Below are positions 36,101 through 48,100 of a stretch of 64,000 nucleotides of DNA, in pieces. Below the pieces are notes generated by a model. That model saw only the letters and a program-made list of their open reading frames with translations, was not told the origin of the DNA and did not search any database. Each line of letters begins with the position of its first letter. Positions within the stretch are counted from its first letter, which is position 1. Origin of the DNA: Adiantum capillus-veneris (lineage: Eukaryota; Streptophyta; Polypodiopsida; Polypodiales; Pteridaceae); the NCBI GenBank assembly GCA_014529385.2, contig CM043952.1, forward strand, positions 54,080,119 through 54,144,118, read 5' to 3'. Position numbers and translations under genes: made by a program.

Positions 36101-39100
36101 GAATGTGATTTGTCATGTGATGTCCTAAGATGTCAAGTAATGTCCTGTGATGTGACTGTCGATTGGTACATGTGCTAGATATGTGTTCCTAGTGCGTCTT
36201 TACTAACAGTCAGTGTCTGCTAAGACAGTTTATAGCCTCTGTCTATTTTGCAGACGTAATCGAGGGCGATTTACAATGCTTTCAAGAGGGGGGTATGTCA
36301 CAAACCGGTGACGTGGCATAGCCACTTGGGCAGGAGAAACACGCATACACCCTACCTGTGGGCTGTGGCGGCAGAATTTAGAGCAGTGCTGACGTTGCAG
36401 GACTGTACAGCAGCCCCCGCGTTTTGCGACGCTTTTTACAGAGCTGTACGGCCTGCTTTTTGCCTACGCAGGGCTGGCTGAAAACCTACGCAAGTTGCTT
36501 TATTTGACTAAGCAAGCTTGTGAGAGGAATTGCTTTATTTTTAATGCTTTTGATTTTGAAGCTTTTGGGGCTCTGCTTTTAGCAACCCTTGTAAACTTAT
36601 AAATTGGTGGGCAGGGCTCCCACTCTGCAGAGCATCTGGACGCAGAGTCTGAGAGTGAGACCCCCTCCCACTCCTTGTACTTTGAGTTGCAGATTAATAC
36701 AAAAAGAAATACCGAAAGGGGCGCCAGTCTTTGGGGCCAATATCTCTAGGCACGGAACTCTGTCGGGCCGTGTGGAATCAATTGTGAACTGTGAAATGTT
36801 TTGAAGTGAATCTCTGCTGTGTCGCGGTAGAATCGTGACTTGGAGTGTCCAAGTTTGTTACAGATCCTCTTGTTTCAACAAAAGTGGATATCATTAGATC
36901 CGAATCGCGTCGGGAGATGTCTACAAGACAGCTTATCGGACGAGCTTCGGTTTATATGAATTTTTGGTGATGCCTTTTGGCCTTAACAATGCTCCAGCGA
37001 CTTTCAACCGAATGATGGATAGGATTTTCAAAGAGTACAGATCTTTTGTTGGCACTTTCTTTGATGACATTATAGTCTTCTCCAAGGATGAGGCAGAACA
37101 TATGCATTGCGAGATCACAAGTTAGTAATCAATGCCAAGAAGAGTGAATTTTTCTTACTGGAGATGCACTTTTTGGGACACATCGTCTCAGCAGCAGGAG
37201 TACAGATGGACCCCGCCAAGATTGAAACTATACGTGATTGGCCCGATTTGAAGAATGTTCATGAAGTTAGAAGCTTCTTGGGCTTATGTTCTTACTATCG
37301 GCGGTTCATTAGAAAGTTTGCAGAGGTTGCTTCCCCTTCGCACATTCTGACACAGAAAGGAGTCCCTTTTTCGTGGGGACCCACAGAGGTGACTGCCTTT
37401 CAGACTTTGAAAGAGAAATTGACTATGGGACCAGTTTTGACTTTGCCGGATTTGCAAAAGTCATTCAAAGTATTTGTGATGCTTGTGGTCGTAGTCTGGG
37501 TGCGGTCTTCATGCAAGAAGGCCATGTCATTGCCTATGAGAGCCGATTGTTTTCAAGGCCGGAATTGACAGCACAGATTTATGAGAAAGAGCTTTTGGCG
37601 GTTATCCATGCTCTTACTCAGTGGCGACATTACCTACTCGGAGCCGATTTTACGGTCTTCATTGATCATCAGAGTTTACGCTACTTCTTGTCACAGAAGC
37701 AGCTTTCGGAAAAGTATATGCGGTGGGCTAACATCTTGTCACAGTTTCACTTCCAGATTGTCCATGTATAGGGACAGAAGAACTTGGTGGCAGATGCTTT
37801 GTCTCAAAAGCCGTTAGTCTTGGCTATTTCCGCGATTCATCATAGAAGCTTCGAGGACATGGTCGATCAGTACGCCACAGATCCAGATTTTTATGATATA
37901 TTCACTCAAATACAGAATGGGGAGGTAGTAGCAGGATATTCCATACAGGATGGCTACTTGATGAAGAAAACGATGTTGTGAGTTACACAACCGTTGAGCG
38001 AAAAGGTTCTAACTAAATGCCATTGTCCACCTTTTACGAGTCACCGCGGCATTGACACCACCTTGAAAGGTGTGGAGCGTTACTTCTTTTGGCCGAGACT
38101 CAAGAAGGACGTCGACGATTTTGTACGCAGTTGCTTAGTATGCCAATAGGTCAAGTTTGACAGGCATAAAGCATAGGGATTGTTACAACCTTTACACATT
38201 CCCACCAGCCCCTGGGAAAGTATTGCTATGGATTTTATTTTTGATCTCCCGAAGACACAGAGTGGGCACGATGGTATCTGGACTATTATTGACAAATTTA
38301 GCAAGCAAGCTCATTTCATTCCACTGAAGAAAACAGTCAAGCCGGACCATTTAGCGAGATTGTTCATTGCCCAGATATTCAGATTACATGGCATGCCGGA
38401 GACAATATTCTCTGACAGAGATCCCCGATTCACGAGTTTGTTTTGGAAGGCTATTTGGGAGAACATTGGCACACGGTTGCAGTTCTCGTCATCTTTCCAC
38501 CTGCAGACAGATGGGCAATCTGAGATTGCAAATTCAGTCGTACTGGAAGTCTTACATTTCTGATCAAAGGACTCAATGGGAAAAAAAATTGCCCTTGGTG
38601 GAATTTGCCTACAATAACGACATCCACTCTTCGACGGGGAAGGCGCCATTTGAGATTATTGAAGGTGCTACGAAGGTTCCACCCTTCCTTAGCACGAAAG
38701 ATAAGATTTTTGAAGCCAACCAGTACACGAGGGACTTTGACATTGCTTTTGCCAAGGTCCAGGAGGCTTTAGCGAAATCTCTGGAAAGACATAAGAAGGC
38801 AGCAGATCGACACCGTCGCGATTTGAAATTAAAGGAAGACGATTGGGTGCTCTTACGTTTTGAGAAGGCACGCCTAAGAAAGAAAAAGGGAAAGGAGCGG
38901 CTTTTTCCAAAGCTTAGCATGAGATACTATGGACCTTTCCAAATAAAAGAAAAGATAAATGATGTCTCCTTTAGATTGAAGCTGCCCGATACTTGGAGAA
39001 TTCACAATGCTTTTCATGTGAGTCTCTTGAAGCCTTTTAAAGGCGATGTGCCCGACGATGGGGAGCCAGATGAGCACCCCGAAGTGGAGGAAAGCGAGGA

Positions 39101-42100
39101 GATACTCGTTCCAAAACACATATTGGCACATAAAGATAGAAAGATTAAAGGTAAAGTGATTAGGCGGTTCTTGGTTAAATTCAAGAACTATCCTGCATTG
39201 GATGCGAAGTGGATGGAGGAGGAGGACCTAGCAGATACTCCTCAGATTTTGGAACTTTACCTTGAAGCATTCGATTTAGCATAGTCTACTCCCATAGAAC
39301 CCCAATTTCAGCACGGGTGAATCTAGTGCAGCAGGCTTGCACAAGAGGGGAGTTGCTCCGCTCCTTTGTCAACGGATTACCCCGATTTTTTATATAGAGT
39401 CACTGATGTCCCTTTGCATTTCAGGGATACTGGCAAGCTGACCAGTATTCTGTTGTATGACTTTAGGAACTGGAATTCCCGACTTGTTTGAGTGCAAGAA
39501 CTGAAAGACCAATTGACTGCAGCATTTCGGTCTCATAAATCTCTATAGACATGATTGCAATATGGATTAGTTAATCGGGCATTTGTGGGGTTCGATTGGA
39601 TATAGATGCGATTACTAAATACGTTGCTGATTAATCATGGCCTGAGATTTGGAATAAATTTGAATGTGATTTGCCATGCGATGTCCAGTGATGTCCGGTG
39701 ATGTGACTGTCGATTGGTACATGTGCTAGATGTGTTGTGTCTAGTGCGTCGATACTAAAAGTCAGTGTCTACTAAGACAGTTTATGGCCTCTATCTGCTT
39801 TTGCACGCATAATCGAGTACAATTCTTTCAAGAGGGAGGTATGTCACAAACTGATGACGTGGCAGTGCTCACATACGGCTGACTAACTGCTAACGTGGCA
39901 GCCCGGAATTTGCGGCGCATCACGCTGATGAAGTGGCAGTCCGTACGCTGCACGGATCTGCGCAATTTACGATGGCCAACTTTTGGGTCTTGATGCAATT
40001 GCTTTTGAGTTAAAAGTTTTTGAGTTTGAAGATTTTTGGGGCTCTGCTTTTGGGCATCCCTTGTACTTATAAATAAGTGGGCTAGGCCTCACTTCTCAGA
40101 GCATCTGGACGCAGAGTCTGAAAGTGAGCACCTGCCTACTCTCTTGTACTTTGAACACATATTAATATAAAAAGAAATACCAAAAGGGGCGCCAGTCTTT
40201 GAGGCCAATACCTCTGGGCACGGAACTACGCCAAGCCGTGTCATCTTTGTGAACTGTTTTGAAGTGAATCTCTGTTGTGTTGCGGTAGAATCTTGACTTG
40301 GGTGTCCAATTTTGTTAGAACTGTCGTGCCCCCATCCTTGAAATCTTTGGGTTGGTTAGACACGTATCCCGGGTAGGGATATAGGGTATCCATATGGGCT
40401 CCAATCATTTTAGCCTGGTGGCGGTGGTGGTGGGGGAGGTGGGGGCAACGGCGGTGGCAAAGGCGGTTGCACTAGATCAGGGTCAGATGGCTGCACCATA
40501 TTCCTGAAGACTCCCCCGATCGGAACAGACGGCTAGGAAGGTTGCCAATTGGAATCTCTCCTACTTTCTCGTGCCGGAGGCGGAGGTGGAGCATCAGAGG
40601 GGGTAACATGTTGTTGAAAACTTTGCAGCATCGGAAGATTCTGCTGAGGATGCCGCAAAAGAATGTCGCGAAGCTCCTCAAGAAGAAACTGCAAATATTT
40701 TGTTGAATCCATGAACGCCATGTCTTGGGTTTTTTTTTATGGCTTATGCCCTGTAAGATAGAGCAGTGCAGACGGGAGCGCGCCTGATGCGCAATGAAGT
40801 AAGGGTGGGAGTGGCTAATAAGTCTGGGGTTGGAGCACAAAGATTCTTCAAATAAAATTTCAGTAGCCTTTGGAAGCGCCGGTTTGCTCTGTCTGCTCTT
40901 TTGTAGGACCGGTATGCTTTCAAAAAAGCGCACGCCTGATGCTCTGATACCACTGTCACAAGACGTGCACCCCGTGCCAATAGAAAAGAACAGACTGAAT
41001 AGACTTTTAGCACTTCAATAACAACCGAATTGAAAGAGAGAGAGACACAGCACATGCGACACGGAGTGGCGGAATTCCACCCAAGAGAGTATTGGCCCCA
41101 AACCTTGGTGCCCCTTTCGGTATTTCTTTATATTACTTGAACTCAATACAATGCCGATACTCGCGCTCTGCACCTTCTCACCGAAGCATGCTAGAGAATG
41201 AGACCCTCTGCACATATTTAAAGGCCCTTATAATCAAAAGCAGTAAACTCAAAAGCATCTGGTCCAAAAGCAGTAAACTCAAAAGCAACCAGCGTAAATC
41301 ACGGAAATCCGTGTAGGCTACCACATCAGCAAGCTAGCGCAAAAGGGGTGAATCCGACGAGATTTCTCGCGTGAAATCTCTTTGAATTCACCTATAGCTG
41401 TAGTGCAGAAATCAAGCTTCCCTCTGAGTCACACAGCCACCCCCGAGCCCATGGAAGTTTTCGTACATTGTACGAATGTCCATATCGTACATACGTACAG
41501 TATACATTCGTACGGCCGTACTTATACAAATACAGTCTAGCCTTTTTGAAAAAAAAAAATGTATCCTTTAGCTTGAGTCTTTGGTCTTTGAGCCCCGCTC
41601 CCTAGGTCATTTTTCATAAGTTTGTTAGGCCCTTTTAACCTTAGATCTAGGTATAGTTCTAAGTCATGAGGTAATTTGCAAATGTTTTTATGGTTTTAAA
41701 GAGTTTTTTTTTTAATCACACCGTATTTATCCAAATCGTATGATAGAATTTGAAATACACCATGTTTTCTCATACAAAACCGTATCATTACAACCATACA
41801 ATGACAACCCTGCGCGAGCCTAGGAGCAACGGGCTAGCCTCTACGAAAAGGGTTTGTGTCCCATACCACCAAGCCCACACAGATAGGGACGTGCGGGTAG
41901 AGCAGCGAAGGGCCTAGAGTCCAAGTGTGGTGATCAGATAAGATGTCTCCGAATGAGACCTCTGTCTTATTTATGAGACTCACCTAGGAGGTGCCCAGTT
42001 CATTCTTGGCCGAGGACAGCTCAGGCATCTATCTTGATGTATGGGGAGTTGGGACATAACACCTAGAGTCCGCAAACCAGCACAGATTGGGATGGTTTCT

Positions 42101-45100
42101 ACTCAATATTTAACGCCACAAAGATAAATTACTTGCATAGACCACACAAGGGGGAGGACAACAATTACAGATTACCCACTTATATCACAAACCTACTGCC
42201 CCACCTCTGCCCAAGCCCCACATAGCAAGCCCTCACACTTGAGTGGGTAGGGAACCTTATGGCTCACAAGAGACACAAAGCACCTAGCTGCCATATGCAC
42301 CGGCTCTATCACCAAAGATGACAAAGATCATAGCATCACATCATCGAGGGATAGAGGAACGCTCAGATCCAGCCATATTCTCACTAAAAAGCCATATTCT
42401 TTAGTGAGCTCTCCCCCCCCCCCCCCCCCCCCAAAAAAAAAAAAACAATGTACACCACATTACATTACCACTATGGACAGGAATCAGGATTGTTAGGTGC
42501 AGCGGAAGTGAATGTTGAACTTTGCTCAAGATGAGTGCTCCAAACTGTGCTCAAGGTTCCTTTTGTTCTTATGGAAGGGAGAGCCTTCCGTTCTTAATGA
42601 GAGAGTGCAATGGACACAAACAAAGTGAATGGACATTGTGCGTGAAAGTGCATGACACTGAGAGATAGAGGAGAGAATACGACACCAGAGACGTTGTAAA
42701 ACCCTCCTCTAAGGGCCCCACTCTCATTGGCGAGAGTGGTCTACTATTGATTGCACAAATCTCTACAATGCTTGGACTTGCTGACGATGTCGACGACGAT
42801 GAGGACGACGACAAGACGGGCTGAAATCTGAAAATGCTAAGGGCTGAAATCTGCAAATCTTTATCTGCTGAATTCTGACTCTATGTCGATGATGACGATG
42901 CGATGATGACGCGTTGAAAACGCAGATGCTGAAATCTGCGTTTTCCGGGCTGAAACTGAAAACTTTGCGGGACCTAACCGTGTGGCGAGGATCTGCTGCG
43001 GGAAGGTGAGATCTTCGAGGTTCGGGGCTTGATCTGAGATGTCTTACTGCTGAAAACTGAAAACGCTGATGCTTATGGGGATTCCGTCGCAAAGATCTGC
43101 AAAAACGCTGAATGGTCTTGCAGATGCAAAAACGCTAGGGCTGAAAATTGTCCTACTGCTGCCGGTTGTCCTGCAAATGCAAAACGCTAGGCTTCTTTGC
43201 CTGTCTTGCTGCTGTCGGGGCTGATCTGTTGTGCACAAAACGCAAGGCTGCCTGTGGATGAAAACGCTAGGTCCTTGCAGATGCAAAAACGCTAGCTCTG
43301 CTGATATGGGGACTCTTGCTGAGAAGTTGCCTGTTGAGCAACGTGCTCCTGCTGCCTCTTCTGCCAAAAAGTGCTAGCGCTAGGTTTGCTTATATACAAA
43401 CTTAGCAATATTGCCCTACCTACTTTCCAACAAAAGTCACTTAATAAATAAGTGAAAAATGTCAAAAATAGAGAAAATAGGTTTAATGCTCTGGAAAATT
43501 CCCTTGATGGATTTTGATGGATTCTGATGGGAATGTTGATGATATGCTGTGTGCAACCGGAGGATATGCATCTACTCTAAGTGTCTAGACATGCACGATC
43601 TGCGAACAGACTCACAAAAGTGCCAGATCACTTCCTATTCTAGACTGACTTGACTGAGCTGAACCCAGTTCATGTTGTAGCTTGTCCACGGACACATAGG
43701 GTTGGATGTGTCACGTGACATCCCCTCCTTTTCAAAGTGAGGTATTGGTACCGAACTGTATGGCGTCGAGGGAGATCGCCAATAGCATCCGAAATCTTGG
43801 AAGGGACTCTTCGCCGGCCCACTCTGATGTGTGGGTCGTGCGGTACTTGAACTTCATAAAGGTCTGCAACACTTGCTTCTCTGGGCCGTGCCGAAAGCAA
43901 CAGTCTTTTGTAGCTCCTTCAATGCTTCGACTTCGTCTAGAGTCATGCTTCCTCCTTCTTCAAGAATCTCCGAGGCTAAAAATTCCTGAAACCACTTCCA
44001 GCACAAAAACATGAACATACCTATTCCATGTAAAGTGAGTGGAGAAAATCTCATATGTCAAACGATCTATGCATGCAATGTAGATGAACATAGAGACGGA
44101 GTTCCAAACCATTCACCACACACACACAAACAATGAGATCTAATCTTGTCTTGCTGATCTAAATCAATCAACTGTGGCAATTCACAACGGAAATGCCCAT
44201 GCTTGGTGCTCATACTTTCTTGTGCTCTTTCTACCACTGTGTCGTGCCAAGGAAGAGACATGGAATGTGACTTCCTTGAATGCATACTTTTCAACTTTTC
44301 ATGAATAATCCGCATACATCCGTGCTCATTCATGAGTGAAACGTGCCCAACGTACAATATGTCATGCCTATGAAAAGGGATCACATAAAGATCACGAATG
44401 AAACACTCGAACAATGCGTGTTGACTACTCATGCGAACACATGCGAACACAGTACTTCCTGTAAGGGTTCTTTGGACCTAGGCTCGAGAGCCAAGATCTG
44501 TTCTTCGTGTTTGAGTGAATCTTCCTGTGGGGGTTCCGTGGACCTCAACTCGAAAGCCAAGATCGATTCTTCATAGAAAGTATCAACTAAACCATCATCC
44601 TTGTGAACAATCACGTCATCTTCATGCAAATCATCATGCTTGTGAGAAATCACATCGTGATTATCATGCAAATCATCATGCTTGTCATTGTCATCCAATT
44701 CATCATGCTCGTCATTATCATTCAAATCATCATCCTCATCATTATCATGCAATTTATCATGCTTATGAGAAATCACATCGTGATTATCATGCAAATCATC
44801 ATGCTCGTCGTTGTCATCCAATTCATCATGCTCGTCATTATCATTCAAATCATCATGCTCATCATTATCATGCAATTTATCATACTTATCATCATCATGC
44901 AAATCCTGTAATTCCTGTGTGTCTTGCTTTGGAGAAGAAGAAACTGAGAGAGTCTCATTTTCCCGAATCTCTTGCATCTGTGCTTGCACTTGAGAAAAGA
45001 GTCGCAACATCTTTTGCATTCTTGCTTTGTTCTCGCGATCAAATCGCGCTAGTCTTTCTTTGTTCTCGCGCTCGTGCTCACGCTCTATGGCTTCCATTTT

Positions 45101-48100
45101 TGCGTCATATTCACGATCTATGGCTGCCATACTTTCTTCGTAGGCCTTTCTTTCTGCTTCGCGTTCGAACTCGTTGTCCATAAACAACTGCGTCAACTCC
45201 TTCATAGCAGTTAGTGCAATCCTTGGCGTAGATGGGGAAGGTGGAGGGTCAGAAAAAGCTCCTAGTGGGGAAAATTCTTCTTCGCCTCTCTCATGCTCAT
45301 CACCTCCAAGCGAAGTATCCATTCCGCTTCGAGTGATGACCATCCACTGAAGTCTTGGGTTCTTAAGTTCACGAGGAACTTGGGTTCTTGGGGTTCTTAG
45401 GTTCTTGCGGTGCTTGAGTTCTTGAGGTTCTTGAGGGTCTCGAGGGTCTTGAGGTTCTTGAGTTTCTTCTTTCGCTTGCAATCTGTGTTAGAGAAGGATC
45501 TTCTCTTCCCCGAGTTCTGCTCTTTTCCGCGGGCGCACCCCTTGGCGGCCTTGCGCTCACACCAAGGTTGTTTTTTCCCACCTCACGTCGATTGGCCGGC
45601 CGCTAAGTGCACAATCCGCTCTCAATGAGTGAAAAGAGGCACAAGGGGAAGCTGGACAAGCCCTTCTTTCTTGGGATTCCTGTCACTCTTCAAAAACACA
45701 ATTAGGAATCGACACACCCAAGTGGACTTTGGTTACGTGCGACCGCAACAAGCAAAAATTCTTGTGCTTCTTTTCTTGAGTGATACAGAACACTGTCAAA
45801 GCTCTGATACCAATGTTAGATACAACAGAAGTGAATGTTGAAATTTGCTCAAGATGAGTGCTCCGAACTGTGCTCAAGGTTCCTTTTGTTCTTATGGAAG
45901 GGAGAGCCTTCCGTTCTTAATGAGAAAGTGCAATGGACACAAACAAAGTGAATGGACACTGTGCATGAAAGTGCATGAGACTGAGAGATAGAGAAGAGAA
46001 TACGACACAAGAGACGTAAAACCCTCCTCCAAGAGCCCCACTCTCAATGGCGAGAGTGGTCTACTGTTGATTGCACAAATCTCTACAATGCTTGGACTTG
46101 CCGACGATGTCGACGACGATGAGAGGGGCTGAAATCTGAAAATGTTAAGGGCTGAAATCTGCAAATCTTTATCTGCTGAATTCTGACTCTATGTCGGTGA
46201 TGATGTCGATGACGACGATGCGATGACGACGTGCTTAAAACGCAGATGCTGAAATCTGCGTTTTCCGGGCTGAAACTGAAAACTTTGCGGGATCTGACCG
46301 TGCGGCGAGGATCTGCTGCGGGAAGGTGAGATCTTCGAGGTTCGGGCTTGATCTGCGATGTCTGACTGTTGAAAACTGAAAACGCCGATGCTTATGGGGA
46401 TTCCATCGCGAAGATCTTCAAAAACGCTGAATGGTCTTGCAGATGCAAAAACGCTAGGGCTGAAAGTTGTCCTTCTGCTGCCGGTTGTCCTGCAAATGCA
46501 AAACGCTAGGACTGCCGGGGCTGATGTACTATGCACAAAACGCAAGGCTGCCTGTGGATGAAAACGTTAGGTCCTTGCAGATGCACAAACACTAGCTCTG
46601 CTGATGTGGGAGGTCTTGCTAAGAAGTTGCTTGTTGAGCAAGGTGCTCCTGCTGCCTCTTTTGCCAAAAAGTGCTAGCGCTAGGTTTGCTTATATACAAA
46701 CTTAGCAAAATTGCCCTACCTACTTCCCAACAAAAGTCACTTAATAAATAAGTGAAAAATGTCCAAGATAGGAAAAATAGGTTTAATGCTCTGGAAAATT
46801 CCCTTGATGACCTTGATGAATTCTGATGGGAATGCTGATGATCATGTTGTGTACAACCGGAGGATATGCATCTACTCTAAGTGTCTGGACATGCACGGTC
46901 TGCTAACAGACTCACAAAAGTGCCAGATCACTTCCTATTCTAGGCTGACTTGACTGAACTGAACCCTAGTCATGTTGTAGCTTGTCCACGGACACATAGG
47001 GTTGGATGTGTCACGTGACAAGGATGGAGCTAGCTTGACTATGATTACCCTATCCCCACTATTGCATACTACAGTCAGTTACCCCTTCTATTTTAAGCTT
47101 TGGCTCTAGGTTTGTCAGTTTATTTTTCCTTTGTTTTGGGATAACAGAGGAGATAGCATAGTTGAACATTGATTTGTCTCGTACATAGTTGCCAAGAATT
47201 TCAGACACGAGGAAACAAATACGGCTAGGAAACGAGAGAAACAGAATGAAGGGCACATGTCCACATAGTTGAACATTGATTTGTCTCGTACATAGTTGCC
47301 AAGAGTTGATTTGTCTCGTACATAGTTGCCGAGAGTTTCAGACACAATACGGCTAGGAAACGAGAGAAACGGAATGAAGGGCACGTGTCCAGTCTTTAAC
47401 CACCAGCAGCTAGTGCATAGGTTGCTCCAGCACAAAAAAGAAGAATCGTGACCATAATCTGAAAGCCTGGTGTTGCTAGGTATTCATTGTGAAATCTAGC
47501 AGCAAACAGATTGCCTTGACTCCCAAGAAAATCCTGACCTTACAACTTGTCACATAACCCCCTCTGAAAAAGTAGACGCTATTTAGTATGAGTATAGTAT
47601 GCAACCTTGGAACCTTGAGATGAGTTTTGGACCCCCTTAATGTTGCACTCAAACAAAGCTCTTCTCGTGAGTAAGTAGCCATTACAAGTCATAAAATCTT
47701 CAGCGCAGAGAACGGTATGTGGAAACAGGACTGACCAGATTTCTTCCTTCAACAATAACCCGATTCTTTGAGCGAACAACTTGAGTGACATTCCCGGTGA
47801 GCCCCTTGTCACGCCCAGCTATAATCATAACCTGCAAGATTTCACCCCCAAATGACATGATTACATGAACAATGGGTAAAATAGCAAAAATTATACAATA
47901 TGTATGCATATGTGATCAAAAAACAACGAGTCATTGGGTATTATATGCATAGTCGTAATATAAGCAATCAAATGTAGCTCCTAGTTCTCAAAATGTGCAT
48001 ATTACGATTATGATCCTAAGTATAATCGTTATATGCATGTAAGCAATCAAATATAGCTCCTAGTTCTCACAATGTGCAGTGGAAAAGAACCGAGATCGTG

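Larger units (their letters stand above)
41341..42490. other. Unassigned, with GTAC cluster and poly-C
   Basis: No gene is recognised. Features seen: a palindromic GAGATTTCT...GAAATCTC segment shared with 31917-31945, a cluster of GTAC palindromes (41462-41524), and a C20A13 run (42413-42445). The stretch 41800-42410 has the look of LTR or plastid-free intergenic sequence and no ends could be found. Confidence 0.4.
42491..47020 (-). mobile_element. Complete non-autonomous LTR element C
   Basis: The 3' LTR is 42491-43720 and the 5' LTR 45814-47020, with a perfect target duplication AGGAT (42486-42490 and 47021-47025). A tRNA-iMet primer site (minus of 45801-45812) and polypurine tract (minus of 43721-43733) are present. 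The 2.1-kb interior encodes a Gag-like protein with Asp/His repeats and a second ORF shared with element B, but no enzymes. LTR sequence and layout match B, so B and C are two subfamilies of one non-autonomous family. Confidence 0.9.
12822..47735 (-). other. L24 intron 2, 34,914 bp, filled with nested retrotransposons
   Basis: The borders are GT (47735-47734) and AG (12823-12822). The intron holds, from left to right, a truncated gypsy-type element, a gypsy gag relic, a LINE ORF1 relic, the copia L / A / B nest, element K, gypsy relics P, I and J, fragment H and complete element C. Only the outermost few hundred bases next to each exon look like original intron. The elements lie on both strands. 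Confidence 0.85.

Noticed and set aside
44600-44900. CRISPR-like array
   Set aside because: The repeats are contiguous, coding-length tandem units without unique spacers, in a eukaryotic retroelement.
44515-45183. Plus-strand His-rich frame of 222 codons
   Set aside because: It is the antisense shadow of element C's Asp/His repeat frame.
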